DNA of 64,000 bases. Origin: Thermohalobaculum sp963721105. Lineage in GTDB: Bacteria > Pseudomonadota > Alphaproteobacteria > Rhodobacterales > Rhodobacteraceae. Shown piece after piece: positions 49,078-61,688 of this stretch. The position numbers were made by a program, and so were the translations under genes. Each line of letters starts with the position of its first letter. Within the stretch, counting starts at the first letter, position 1. The notes beneath the pieces were generated by a model, which saw nothing but the letters and a program-made list of their open reading frames with translations, was not told where the DNA came from and did not search any database. The stretch is from positions 1-64,000 of the forward strand of contig CAVRHY010000007.1 in assembly GCA_963721105.1 (NCBI GenBank), given 5' to 3'.

Positions 49078-51304
49078 ATGGACCTCCTGCTCGAGCTTTT
49101 CTCCGAGGAAATCCCCGCCCGCATGCAGGCGCGCGCGGCCGACGACCTCAAGCGGCTGGTGACAGACCGCATGGTCGAGGCCGGGCTGACATACAGCGGC
49201 GGCCGCGCCTTCTCGACGCCGCGCCGGCTGGCGCTGGCGCTCTCGGACCTGCCGAAGGTCACGCCCGGCACGGTCGAGGAACGCCGCGGCCCGCGCACCG
49301 ACGCGCCGGAGAAGGCGCTCGACGGCTTCCTCCGCTCGACCGGGCTCACGCGCGACGACCTCGAGGTCCGCGACGACAAGAAGGGGCAGGTGTACTTCGC
49401 CACGATCCGCCGCCCCGGCCGCCCGGCCGCCGAGGTCGTGGCCGAGGCGGTGACGCACGCCGTCCGCAATTTCCCCTGGCCGAAGTCGATGCGCTGGGGC
49501 GCCGGCTCGCTCCGCTGGGTGCGCCCGCTGCATTCCATCCTCTGCATCCTGACCGACGAGGCCGGCGCCGAGATCGTCCCCTTCGACATCGACGGCATCC
49601 GGGCCGGCGACTCCACGCGCGGGCACCGCTTTCTCTCGCCGGGCGAGATCCGCGTCACCGGCTTCGAGGACTACGCCCACAAGCTCGAGCAGGCGCACGT
49701 CGTCCTCGACGCCGAGGAACGCGCGCGCCGCATCGAGACCGACGCCCAGCACCTCGCCTTCGCCCGCGGCCTCGAGATCGTCCCCGACCCCGGCCTGCTG
49801 GCCGAGGTCGCGGGCCTCGTCGAATGGCCCGTCGCGCTGATGGGCCGGATCGGCGAGGATTTCCTCGACCTGCCGCCCGAGGTCCTCCAGACCTCGATGC
49901 GCGAGCACCAGAAGTTCTTCTCGGTCCGCGACAAGGCGGGTGGTGACGGGGCGGGCCGCATCACCCACTTCGTCACCATCGCCAACATCACGGCGCCCGA
50001 CGGCGGCAAGGCCATCCTCGCCGGCAACGGCCGCGTGCTGGCGGCGCGGCTGTCGGACGCCAAGTTCTTCTGGGAGAACGACCTGCGCACCGTGCGCGAG
50101 ATCGGCATGGAGGGCATGGCGAAGCCGCTGGAGAGCGTCACCTTCCACGCGAAACTCGGCACCCAGGCCGAGCGCGTCCGCCGCATCGAGGCGCTGGCCC
50201 GCGAGATCGCGCCAAAGGTCGGCGCCCAGCCCGACCTCGCCGCCGAGGCCGCCCGCATCTGCCAAGGCCGACCTCGCCTCCGAGATGGTCTACGAGTTCC
50301 CCGAGCTGCAGGGCACGATGGGCCGCTACTATGCCGAAGCCGCCGGCCACGACAGCGGCGTGCCCGAAGCCTGCGAGGAACACTACCGCCCCCTCGGCCC
50401 CTCCGACGCCGTGCCGACCGGCCCCGTCAGCATCGCCGTGGCGCTGGCCGACAAGCTGGACATGCTGACCGGCTTCTGGGCCATCGACGAGAAGCCGACC
50501 GGCAGCAAGGACCCGTTTGCGCTGAGGCGGGCGGCGCTGGGGGTGATCCGGATCGTGCTCGAGAGCGGAGCGCGTCTCCGATTGCTCGAGCACTTCGACG
50601 CGGACGATCAACACTGCTAGGTCGACAGAGGCAGCAATGACAGATGTGCGTCTCAGAGCGTGTTGCTAGACTGCGGGAGTGACAGTAGGAAGTGCGATGT
50701 TGTCACCGAATATCGAGAATACTTCCCGATGGGGAAGCGCTCGAGCTCAAAGCTATGAGAGCTCAGGCGATGATCCGACCTCCTCTCCTTCTTCGCTGAC
50801 CGCCTCAAGGTCTACCTGCGCGACCAGGGCATCCGGCACGATGTCATCCAGGCCTGCTTCGATCTCGGCGGGCAGGACGACCTCGTGCTGCTGGTCAACC
50901 GCGTGCGCGCGCTGCAGGACTTCCTCGCCACCGACGACGGCACCAACCTGCTCATTGCCTACCGCCGCGCCTCGAACATCGTGCGCAAGGCCGAGGAGGA
51001 GGCCGGGCCGAACGTCGCCTTCGAGGGCGAGGTGCAGCCGCGCCTGTTCGAGCAGCCCGAGGAGCACGCGCTGTTCTCGGCCCTCGACGCGGCCGAGCCG
51101 GCCATCGCCACGGCGCTCGCCGCCGAGGACTTCGCCGCCGCGATGACCGAGATGGCCCGCCTCCGCGCGCCCATCGACGCCTTCTTCGACAAGGTCACCG
51201 TCAACGCCGACAACCAGGTCGTCCGCCGCAACCGCCTCTGCCTGCTGACCCGCGTCCGCCAGGCCATGCGCCAGGTCGCCATCTGGGACGCCATAGAGGG
51301 CTGA
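49078..51304 (+). CDS. glyS: Glycyl-tRNA synthetase beta subunit (frameshift and abnormal central segment)
   Basis: The beta subunit of the tetrameric glycyl-tRNA synthetase. The N-terminus LLLELFSEEIPARMQ, then FPWPKSMRWG, VLQTSMREHQKFFSV and AKFFWENDLRTVREI are typical, and the C-terminus TVNADNQVVRRNRLCLL is the conserved end. A one-base insertion near 50263 shifts the frame at AARIC/KADLASEMVYEFPEL. Between 50590 and 50775 the sequence has stops in all forward frames and lower GC, where a short variable linker is expected; SDLLSFFADRLKVYLRDQG resumes afterwards. As glyS is essential, this is probably an assembly fault or a replaced linker. glyQ is not adjacent. Confidence 0.88.
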
Positions 51305-51795
51305 CCCCCTCCGCCGACACGGCGGGGCACAACGCCCCAGGGCTCCGCTGCCTCGCAGGGCGGGGTTCCACCCCGCCCGCCACGCCCCTGCCGACCCCGA
51401 CACCGTCGCCCGCCAAACGCCGTCGTCCCCGCGAACGCGGGGACCTCCAACCGGCCGCCCCACAACCGGCCGCCCCACGCCCTCGGAATGCGCGCCGGTC
51501 AACCGGCGCCACCCGCCACCTCCGCGGCTCGCGCCGACCGCCTGGCCCGCTAATTCCCCGCCCGGCATCTGATTAACGATACCTACCCTGCACTTTCCGT
51601 AACCGACGCGACCCTTCACTTTCCCTCACCTTCCGTAACCCGTCGCTTCGTCGCCTCCCTCACCGTCCGGCGCCTCGTGCTCTCCTGCACGGCACCCGGT
51701 TCCTCGCCGCCGCGGCCCCTTGCGTTCGCCTGCGAAATGAGTCACGCCCCCGCCGGTCCGGCGCGCATCCGCGCCGTTGCGAGCGGGGAGAAAAA
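51305..51795. other. Intergenic region upstream of mdh
   Basis: No gene is seen. It contains a family 2 palindrome (51356-51378), a family 1 palindrome (51422-51446) and, closer to mdh, two copies of TTCCGTAACC (51595 and 51631) separated by 36 bases inside a CT-rich stretch that may be regulatory. No clear promoter boxes were identified. Confidence 0.4.
51422..51446. repeat. Palindromic repeat family 1
   Basis: GTCGTCCCCGCGAACGCGGG followed by GACCT; arms CCCCGCG/CGCGGGG are perfect. It lies between glyS and mdh. Confidence 0.75.
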
Positions 51796-52758
51796 ATGTC
51801 CAGACGCAAGATCGCGCTGATCGGCGCGGGCCAGATCGGCGGCACGCTGGCCCATCTGGTGGGGCTGAAGGAACTGGGCGACGTCGTGATGTTCGACATC
51901 GCCGAGGGCACGCCGCAGGGCAAGGCGCTGGACATCGCCGAGAGCGCGCCGGTCGACCTGTTCGACGCGAAATTCAAGGGCACCAACGACTACGCCGACA
52001 TCGAGGGCGCCGACGTCTGCATCGTCACCGCCGGCGTGCCGCGCAAGCCCGGCATGAGCCGCGACGACCTGCTCGGCATCAACCTCAAGGTCATGAAGGC
52101 CGTCGGCGAGGGCATCAAGGCGCACGCCCCGAACGCCTTCGTCATCTGCATCACCAACCCGCTCGACGCGATGGTCTGGGCGCTGCAGCAGTTCAGCGGC
52201 CTGCCGAAGGAAAAGGTCGTCGGCATGGCCGGCGTGCTCGACTCGGCGCGCTTCCGGCACTTCCTGGCGGACGAATTGCAGGTGTCCGTCCAGGACGTTA
52301 CGGCGTTCGTTCTCGGCGGTCACGGCGACACGATGGTGCCGCTGACGCGCTATTCCACCGTCGCCGGCATCCCGCTGCCCGACCTCGTCAAGATGGGCTG
52401 GATCACGCAGGAGCGGCTCGACGCCATCGTCCAGCGCACCCGCGACGGCGGCGCCGAGATCGTCGGCCTGCTCAAGACCGGCAGCGCCTTCTACGCGCCG
52501 GCCGCCAGCGCCATCTCGATGGCCGAGAGCTACCTCAAGGACCAGCGCCGCGTGCTGCCCTGCGCCGCCTGGGTCGAGGGCGCCTACGGCCAGTCGGGCC
52601 TCTACATCGGCGTGCCGGTGATCATCGGCGAGAACGGGATCGAGCGGGTCATCGAGATCACCCTCGACAAGGCCGAGCAGGCGATGCTGCAGAAGTCCAT
52701 CGACTCGGTGAACGGGCTGGTCGAGGCCTGCAAGAAGATCGACGGCTCGCTGACCTGA
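51796..52758 (+). CDS. mdh: Malate dehydrogenase
   Basis: A 320-residue NAD-dependent LDH-like malate dehydrogenase that oxidises malate to oxaloacetate in the TCA cycle. The dinucleotide motif is IGAGQIGGTLAHL (residues 8-20), with VTAGVPRKPGMSRDDLL (substrate-specificity loop with Arg residues), VLDSARFRHFLA (catalytic Asp, substrate Arg) and the proton-relay His in LGGHGDTMVPL. It starts at ATG 51796 with GGGGAG seven bases upstream. It is the first gene of the mdh-suc-lpd cluster, 168 bases before sucC. No frameshift. Confidence 0.97.
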   Translation: MSRRKIALIGAGQIGGTLAHLVGLKELGDVVMFDIAEGTPQGKALDIAESAPVDLFDAKFKGTNDYADIEGADVCIVTAGVPRKPGMSRDDLLGINLKVMKAVGEGIKAHAPNAFVICITNPLDAMVWALQQFSGLPKEKVVGMAGVLDSARFRHFLADELQVSVQDVTAFVLGGHGDTMVPLTRYSTVAGIPLPDLVKMGWITQERLDAIVQRTRDGGAEIVGLLKTGSAFYAPAASAISMAESYLKDQRRVLPCAAWVEGAYGQSGLYIGVPVIIGENGIERVIEITLDKAEQAMLQKSIDSVNGLVEACKKIDGSLT

Positions 52759-52807
52759 CGGCCGGGCCTCACGGCGCGCTTGCCCGCAGGCGCGCGGCCC
52801 GCTAAGG

Positions 52808-52834
52808 CTGGTATACCAGTAGTTGGTATACCAG
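52808..52834. promoter_or_regulatory. Paired palindromic operator upstream of sucC
   Basis: CTGGTATACCAG (52808-52819) and TTGGTATACCAG (52823-52834) share the perfect palindrome TGGTATACCA, with centres 15 bases apart. The TGGT-n2-ACCA half-site pattern resembles operators of FadR/PdhR-type GntR regulators. It lies about 95 bases upstream of sucC, in the mdh-sucC gap, and may control the suc operon. Confidence 0.65.
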
Positions 52835-52926
52835 AGTAGGTTGCCACAGCCGGGGCGGGGCCGACCCGCACCCGAGGGGGCCGCCCGCAGCGGAGCGGCC
52901 CCTTGCGAGAAGGGGACGCGCGCGCC

Positions 52927-54123
52927 ATGAACATCCACGAATACCAGGCCAAGGAAATCCTGCGCGCCGCCGGCGCCCCGGTCGCCAAGGGGCACGCCGT
53001 GCTGGACCCCGACCACGCCCGCGAGGCCATCGACGAACTGGGCGGCCCGGTCTGGGTCGTCAAGGCGCAGATCCACGCCGGCGGCCGCGGCAAGGGCACG
53101 TTCAAGGAGTCCGAGGCCGGCGGCAAGGGCGGCGTCCGCGTCACCAAGGACCCCGAGGAGGCGGTGCAGTTCGTCCGCCAGATGCTGGGCCGCACGCTGG
53201 TCACCAAGCAGACCGGGCCGGCCGGCAAGCAGGTCGGCCGCGTCTATGTCGAGCAGGGCGCGGCGATCGCGCAGGAGCTTTACCTGGCCCTGCTGGTCGA
53301 CCGCGAGACCTCGCGCGTCGCCTTCATCGCCTCGACCGAGGGCGGCATGGACATCGAGGAGGTCGCCGCCTCGACGCCGGAGAAGATCCACACCTTCTCG
53401 ATCGACCCGGCGACCGGCATCCAGCCCTTCCACGGCCGCAAGCTGGCCGCCGCGCTGGGCCTGACCGGTGACGCGGCAAAGCAGGCGGGGCGGCTTGCCG
53501 CAACGCTTTACCGGGCGTTCCTCGACAAGGACGTGAGCCTGCTCGAGATCAACCCGCTGATCCTGACCGAGGACGGCAAGCTGGTCTGCCTCGACGCCAA
53601 GATGAACTTCGACTCGAACGCGCTCTACCGCCACAAGGACGTGGTCGCGCTGCGCGACGAGACCGAGGAGGACCCGAAGGAACTGGCGGCCTCCAAGCAC
53701 GACCTGAACTACATCGCGCTCGACGGCGAGATCGGCTGCATGGTCAACGGCGCCGGGCTGGCCATGGCGACCATGGACATCATCAAGCTCTACGGCTCCG
53801 AGCCCGCCAACTTCCTTGACGTCGGCGGCGGCGCCACCAAGGAGAAGGTGACCGAGGCGTTCAAGATCATAACCTCGGACCCCAAGGTCAAAGGCATCCT
53901 GGTCAACATCTTCGGCGGCATCATGCGCTGCGACGTCATCGCCGACGGCGTGGTCGCGGCGGTCAAGGAGGTCGGCCTGAAGGTCCCGCTGGTCGTCCGA
54001 CTGGAGGGCACCAATGTTGAGCGCGGAAAGCAGATCATCAACGAATCCGGCCTGGACGTGATCGCCGCCGACGACCTGGCGGACGCGGCCGAGAAGATCG
54101 TCAAGGCGGTGCGGGCGCGATGA
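52927..54123 (+). CDS. sucC: Succinyl-CoA synthetase beta subunit
   Basis: A 398-residue beta subunit; with SucD it converts succinyl-CoA to succinate with nucleotide phosphorylation. The ATP-grasp start is MNIHEYQAKEILRAAGAPV; nucleotide contacts are in VKAQIHAGGRGKG, the metal site in LLEINPLILTEDG, and the C-terminal subunit interface contains LVNIFGGIMRCDVIADG. Length is normal and there is no frameshift. ATG 52927 is preceded by GAGAAGGGG. The stop overlaps the next small gene by four bases (ATGA). Confidence 0.97.
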   Translation: MNIHEYQAKEILRAAGAPVAKGHAVLDPDHAREAIDELGGPVWVVKAQIHAGGRGKGTFKESEAGGKGGVRVTKDPEEAVQFVRQMLGRTLVTKQTGPAGKQVGRVYVEQGAAIAQELYLALLVDRETSRVAFIASTEGGMDIEEVAASTPEKIHTFSIDPATGIQPFHGRKLAAALGLTGDAAKQAGRLAATLYRAFLDKDVSLLEINPLILTEDGKLVCLDAKMNFDSNALYRHKDVVALRDETEEDPKELAASKHDLNYIALDGEIGCMVNGAGLAMATMDIIKLYGSEPANFLDVGGGATKEKVTEAFKIITSDPKVKGILVNIFGGIMRCDVIADGVVAAVKEVGLKVPLVVRLEGTNVERGKQIINESGLDVIAADDLADAAEKIVKAVRAR

Positions 54124-54524
54124 CGATGCGCCCCGCCCTCGCCGCCGTTGCCGTGTCCGCGTTGTTTGCGGCGTCCGCGGAGCCCGGGGCGGCGGGTGAG
54201 GTCGTGACGCTGGGCGTTGATTTTTCCTGGGCCGAGACATCGGGCTGCTTCGCGCCGGAATCGCCGGCGTTCACTGTGTCCAACGTCCCCAAAGGCACGG
54301 AGTATCTGCGCTTCGAGATGACCGACCTCGATGCGCCCGACTTCGAGCATGGAGGCGGCACGGTGCGCTACAGTGGACCGGAGGTGCCACGTGGCGCCTT
54401 CCGCTACAAGGGGCCGTGCCCGCCCTCGGGCGCGCATAACTATCGATGGGATGTGACGGCGCTGGATGCCAGCCGGAGCAAGGTTCTCGGGCGGGGCTCG
54501 AAGGCCTTGCCCTACAGCCAGTGA
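54120..54524 (+). CDS. Exported PEBP-like protein
   Basis: A 134-residue protein with a signal peptide (ALAAVAVSALFAASAEPGAA). The mature part has features of the YbhB/PEBP family: LRFEMTDLDAPDFEHGGG corresponds to the first conserved region (DPDAP) and RYKGPCPPSGAHNYRWDV to the second (GPxPPxGxHxY). The protein is shorter than most PEBPs, with a Cys in each half (SGCFAP and GPCPP) that could form a periplasmic disulfide. Its start overlaps the sucC stop, so it is co-translated with the TCA genes, though a link to the TCA cycle is not obvious. Confidence 0.65.
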   Translation: MTMRPALAAVAVSALFAASAEPGAAGEVVTLGVDFSWAETSGCFAPESPAFTVSNVPKGTEYLRFEMTDLDAPDFEHGGGTVRYSGPEVPRGAFRYKGPCPPSGAHNYRWDVTALDASRSKVLGRGSKALPYSQ

Positions 54525-54593
54525 GCGTGGCCGTGTTCCGCCCGCTGCGCCAGCCCGCCCCGTCCGCCAGCCCCGAGATGTGAGGTGATATCC

Positions 54594-54917
54594 ATGCTCG
54601 ATCCGCACGCCAAACCCTTTCCCGAGGCGCCGCTGGTGGCCGGCGTGGCGCTGGCGCTCTGCGGCGTGCTGCTGATGCAGCTCAACCCGGATCTGCTGGC
54701 GATGCCGAAGCCGCGCAAGACGCCGCAGAGCGCGCTGGCGCGGTTCCGCGGCGGCGACCAGCTGGGCGCCGCCGCGCAGCAGGCGCGCGACGTGCTGGTG
54801 CGGGTGCTGCCGAAGAACCTGCTGGGCGGGATCGGCCGCGGGCTTGTTTTCGCCGGGGTCGGCATCCTGGCGGTCCGCCTGCTGGACATGCTGGCGGACG
54901 ACGAGGGCGCGCGGTGA
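54594..54917 (+). CDS. Small membrane protein between sucC and sucD
   Basis: A 107-residue protein from ATG 54594 with GAGGTG six bases upstream. It has two hydrophobic helices (APLVAGVALALCGVLLMQL and GLVFAGVGILAVRLLDML) separated by a basic amphipathic segment (PKPRKTPQSALARFRGG). Small proteins of this kind lie between sucC and sucD in related alphaproteobacteria; function unknown. It is within the operon, 37 bases before sucD. No frameshift. Confidence 0.6.
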   Translation: MLDPHAKPFPEAPLVAGVALALCGVLLMQLNPDLLAMPKPRKTPQSALARFRGGDQLGAAAQQARDVLVRVLPKNLLGGIGRGLVFAGVGILAVRLLDMLADDEGAR

Positions 54918-54954
54918 TCGCGCAGCGCAACGGAAACAGAGGGGGAGCGGGCTG

Positions 54955-55840
<886 letters not shown>

Positions 55841-55937
55841 ATGATGCGCCGCGCCCCGTAAATGGGCTCCAGTGAGGCGCCGCCGGACGGCGGCGCCGTT
55901 TGCACAAGGGGAGGGGCCGCCGCGCCCCTCGGGTGAC

Positions 55938-58899
55938 ATGTCGGACGCACCGTCAAACGAGGGCCTGCACGCCTCGTCCTTCCTGCAGGGCCAGAATGGC
56001 CAGTACGTCGAACAGCTCTACGCGAATTACGCCAGGGACCCCGGCTCGGTCGACCCGAGCTGGCGGCGCTATTTCGGCGAGCTCGGCGACGCCGCCAAGG
56101 ATGTCACGGCCGAGGCCGAGGGCGCGCCCTGGGGCCGCGCCGACTGGCCGCCGCAGCCCTCGGACGAGCTGACCGCGGCGCTCGACGGCCAGTGGGACCG
56201 GCTGCCCGACGCGCGGCGCATCGAGGCGAAGATCCGCGACGACCGCGCGAAGTCCGGCAACGGCAAGCAGCCGGCGCTGGACGAGGCGGGCGTGCGCCAG
56301 GCGGTGCTCGATTCGATCCGGGCAATCATGTACATCCGCTCGTTCCGGTCGCGCGGGCACCTGGGCGCGAACCTCGACCCGCTGGGCCTGCAGGGCAACC
56401 GCCAGCATCCCGAGTTCGACCCGCGCTTCTTCGGTTTCACCGACGCCGACATGGACCGGCCGATCTTCATCGACAACGTGCTGGGCCTCGAGAGCGCGAC
56501 GATGCGCGAGATCGAGGCGATCCTCAAGCCGCACCTACCAGGGCACCTTCGCGCTGCAGTTCATGCACCTGCAGGACCCCGAGGCGAAGGGCTGGCTGCA
56601 GCAGCGCATCGAGGGCTACGGCAAGGAGATCAGCTTCACCCAGGAGGGCCGCAAGGCGATCCTGAACAAGCTGATCGAGGCCGAGGGCTTCGAGAAGTTC
56701 CTGCACGTCAAGTACACCGGCACCAAGCGCTTCGGCCTGGACGGCGGCGAGGCGCTGATCCCCGCCATGGAGCAGATCATCAAGCGCGGCGGCGCGCTGG
56801 GCGCGCGCGAGATCGTCTTCGGCATGCCGCATCGCGGCCGGCTGAACATCCTGGCCACCGTGCTGTCGAAACCCTACCGGGCGATCTTCAACGAATTCCA
56901 GGGCGGCAGCTTCAAGCCCCAGGACGTCGATGGCTCGGGCGACGTGAAGTACCACCTCGGCGCCTCGTCGGACCGCGAGTTCGACGGCAACAAGGTCCAC
57001 CTGTCGCTGACCGCGAACCCCAGCCACCTCGAGGCCGTCAACCCGGTCGTGCTGGGCAAGGTGCGCGCCAAGCAGGGCCAGCACGACGACGACCGCACGA
57101 CCGTCATCCCGGTGCTGCTGCACGGCGACGCGGCCTTCGCGGGGCAGGGCGTGGTGGCGGAATGCTTCGGCCTCTCGGGCCTGCGCGGCCACAAGACCGG
57201 CGGCACGATCCACATCATCGTCAACAACCAGATCGGCTTCACGACGGCGCCGCACCACTCGCGCTCGTCGCCCTATCCGACCGACATCGCCAAGATGGTC
57301 GACTGCCCGATCTTCCACGTCAACGGCGACGACCCGGAGGCGGTGGTGCATGCCGCCAAGGTCGCGACCGAGTTCCGCCAGCAGTTCCAGCGCGACGTCG
57401 TGATCGACATCTTCTGCTACCGGCGCTTCGGCCACAACGAGGGCGACGAGCCGATGTTCACCCAGCCCCTGATGTACAAGGCCATCAAGGGCAAGCCGAC
57501 GACGCTGCAGATCTACGCCGACCGGCTGGTCGAGGAAGGACTTGTCGAGCGCGCCGAGGTCGAGGCGGAGAAGGAGGAATTCCAGGCGATGCTGAGCCGG
57601 GAATTCGACTCCGCCAAGACCTTCCGCCCGAACAAGGCCGACTGGCTGGACGGCCGGTGGTCGGGCTTCGAGACCTCGGAGGGCGAGTACCAGCGCGGCC
57701 AGACCGCCGTGCCGATGGAGACGCTCTGCGAGGTCGGCGCCGCGCTGACGCGCCTGCCCGAGAACTTCCACCCGCACCGCACCGTCGCCCGCCTGCTCGA
57801 AGCGAAGCGCGAGGCGATCGAGAAGGGCGAGGGCATCGACTGGGCGACCGCCGAGGCGCTGGCATTCGGCTCGTTGCTGCTCGAGGGCTACAAGGTGCGC
57901 ATGTCCGGCCAGGACAGCGTCCGCGGCACCTTCAGCCAGCGCCACGCGGCGGTGACCGACCAGGAGACCGAGGAACGCTATTTCCCGCTGGCCCACATTC
58001 GCGAGGACCAGGCGAACTTCGACGTCATCAACTCGATGCTCTCGGAATACGCCGTGCTGGGCTACGAGTACGGCTACTCGCTGGCCGAGCCGAACGCGCT
58101 GGTGCTGTGGGAGGCGCAGTTCGGCGACTTCGCCAACGGCGCGCAGATCATGATCGACCAGTTCATCTGCTGTGGCGAGCGCAAGTGGCTGCGCATGTCC
58201 GGGCTCGTGCTGCTGCTGCCGCACGGCTACGAGGGGCAGGGGCCCGAGCACTCCAGCGCGCGGATCGAGCGCTTCCTGCAGCTGAGCGCCGAGGACAACT
58301 GGATCGTCGCCAACTGCACGACGCCGGCCAACTATTTCCACATCCTCCGCCGGCAACTTCACCGCAGCTTCCGCAAGCCGCTGATCCTGTTCACGCCCAA
58401 GTCGCTGCTGCGCCACAAGCGGGCGGTCTCGACGCTCGGCGAGATGGCCGAGGGCTCGAGCTTCCACCGCGTGCTCTGGGACGACGCCGAGATGCAGGGC
58501 TCGGAGTTCACGCTGAAGCCCGACGACCAGATCGGCCGCGTCGTCATGTGCTCGGGCAAGGTCTACTTCGACCTGCTCGAGGCGCGCAACGAGGCCGGGC
58601 TGGACGACGTCTACATCATGCGGCTCGAGCAGTTCTATCCGTTCCCGGCGCTTTCCCTGACGCGCGAGCTGTCGCGCTTCAAGAACGCCGAGATGGTGTG
58701 GTGCCAGGAGGAGCCGAAGAACCAGGGCGCCTGGTTCTTCGTCGAGCCGAACATCGAATGGGTGCTCAGCCGGATCGGCGCGCGCCTGACGCGGCCGCTC
58801 TATGCCGGGCGCCCGGCGACGGCCTCGCCGGCTACGGGGCTGGCATCGCAGCACAAGGCCGAGCAGGAAGCACTGGTGAGTGCGGCGCTGGCGCTCTAG
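55938..58899 (+). CDS. sucA: 2-oxoglutarate dehydrogenase E1 component (one frameshift)
   Basis: The thiamine diphosphate-dependent E1 subunit of about 986 residues, which decarboxylates 2-oxoglutarate. The N-terminal E2-binding segment is SSFLQGQNGQYVEQLYANY; the active centre includes FGMPHRGRLNIL, GDAAFAGQGVVAECF and NNQIGFTTAP (TPP motif), and YEYGYSLAEPNALVLWEAQF lies in the transketolase-like domain. An extra C near 56535 shifts the frame at ILK/RTYQGTFALQFMHLQ. The rest, more than 2.3 kb, is open. The start is ATG 55938. It precedes sucB by 40 bases. Confidence 0.95.
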
Positions 58900-58939
58900 G
58901 TAAGGCCGCCGGACGGCTCAGAAAGAGGACAGGCGAGAT

Positions 58940-60266
<1,327 letters not shown>

Positions 60267-60308
60267 TCCGGCGCGCCGATGCTTTCCGGAAACTGAGGGA
60301 GTAGCCCC

Positions 60309-61688
60309 ATGTCCGACTATGATGTCGTCGTCATCGGCGGCGGCCCCGGCGGCTATGTCTGCGCCATCCGCTGCGCGCAGCACGGGCTGAAGACGGCCTG
60401 CGTCGAGGGGCGCGGTGCGCTGGGCGGCACCTGCCTGAACGTCGGCTGCATCCCGTCGAAGGCGATGCTGCACGCCTCGGAGATGCTGCACGAGACGCAG
60501 CACACCTGGGGCAAGATGGGGATCAACGTGGACGGGGTCTCGGTCGATCTCGGCAAGATGCTCGCCTACAAGGCCGACACCATCAAGTCGAATACCCAGG
60601 GCATCGAGTTCCTGTTCAAGAAGAACAAGGTCGACTGGGTGCAGGGCTGGGGCGAGATCGCCGGGCCGGGCGAGGTCAAGGTCGGCGACAAGAGCCTCAA
60701 GACGAAGAACATCGTCATCGCCACCGGCTCCGAGCCCGCCAGCCTGCCGGGCGTCGAGGTCGACGAGGAGCGCGTCGTCACCTCGACGGGCGCGCTGGAG
60801 CTGGAGACGGTGCCCGAGAAGCTGGTCGTCATCGGCGCGGGCATCATCGGGCTGGAGCTCGGCAGCGTCTGGAGCCGGCTGGGCGCCAAGGTCACGGTGA
60901 TCGAGTACCTCGACCAGATCACCCCCGGCCAGGACGCCGAGGTGCAGAAGACCTTCCAGCGGATGCTGAAGAAGCAGGGGCTGGACTTCGTGATGGGCGC
61001 CGCGGTGCAGGGCGTCGACAAGGGCGACAGGCTGACCGTGCGCTACAAGCTGCGCAAGGACGACAGCGAGCAGACGACCGATGCCGACGTCGTGCTGGTC
61101 TCGACCGGCCGGCGGCCGTTCACCGACGGGCTGGGGCTGGAAAAGGCCGGCGTCGCGGTCGAAAAGGGAATGGTCAAGACCGAGCGCTGGCGCACCAATG
61201 TCGACGGCATCTGGGCGATCGGCGACGTCACCGCCGGCCCGATGCTGGCGCACAAGGCCGAGGACGAGGGCATGGCGGTGGCCGACGAGATCGCCGGCAA
61301 GCACGGCCACGTCAACTACGGCGTGATCCCGTCGGTCATCTACACCTCGCCGGAAGTCGCCGCCGTCGGCGCCACCGAGCAGGCGCTGAAGGAGGCCGGC
61401 CGCAAGTACAAGGTCGGCAAGTTCCCCTTCATGGCCAACGCCCGCGCCAAGGCCAACTTCGCCACCGAGGGCTTCGTCAAGCTGCTGGCCGATGCCGAGA
61501 CCGACCGCATCCTCGGCTGCCACGTCATCGGCCCCTCGGCCGGCGACCTGATCCACGAGATCTGCGTCGCCATGGAGTTCGGCGCCGCCGCCGAGGACCT
61601 GGCGCTGACCTGCCACGCCCACCCGACCTACTCGGAGGCGATGCGCGAGGCGGCGCTGGCCTGCGGCCTGGGCCCGATCCACGCCTGA
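60309..61688 (+). CDS. lpd: Dihydrolipoamide dehydrogenase E3
   Basis: A 459-residue flavoprotein disulfide reductase that reoxidises lipoamide with NAD. The FAD motif is VIGGGPGGYVCAIRCAQ, the redox disulfide is in GGTCLNVGCIPSK, the NAD motif is IGAGIIGLELGSVW, the second FAD motif is GIWAIGDVTAGPMLAHKAED, and the catalytic His-Glu pair is in CHAHPTYSEAMREA. It starts at ATG 60309 with GGGAG upstream. It is the last gene of the operon; no hairpin terminator is evident after it. No frameshift. Confidence 0.97.
   Translation: MSDYDVVVIGGGPGGYVCAIRCAQHGLKTACVEGRGALGGTCLNVGCIPSKAMLHASEMLHETQHTWGKMGINVDGVSVDLGKMLAYKADTIKSNTQGIEFLFKKNKVDWVQGWGEIAGPGEVKVGDKSLKTKNIVIATGSEPASLPGVEVDEERVVTSTGALELETVPEKLVVIGAGIIGLELGSVWSRLGAKVTVIEYLDQITPGQDAEVQKTFQRMLKKQGLDFVMGAAVQGVDKGDRLTVRYKLRKDDSEQTTDADVVLVSTGRRPFTDGLGLEKAGVAVEKGMVKTERWRTNVDGIWAIGDVTAGPMLAHKAEDEGMAVADEIAGKHGHVNYGVIPSVIYTSPEVAAVGATEQALKEAGRKYKVGKFPFMANARAKANFATEGFVKLLADAETDRILGCHVIGPSAGDLIHEICVAMEFGAAAEDLALTCHAHPTYSEAMREAALACGLGPIHA

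Noticed and set aside
55853..55937. Separate small gene between sucD and sucA
   Set aside because: The short open stretch has no ribosome site and no protein-like composition; it is leader sequence of sucA.
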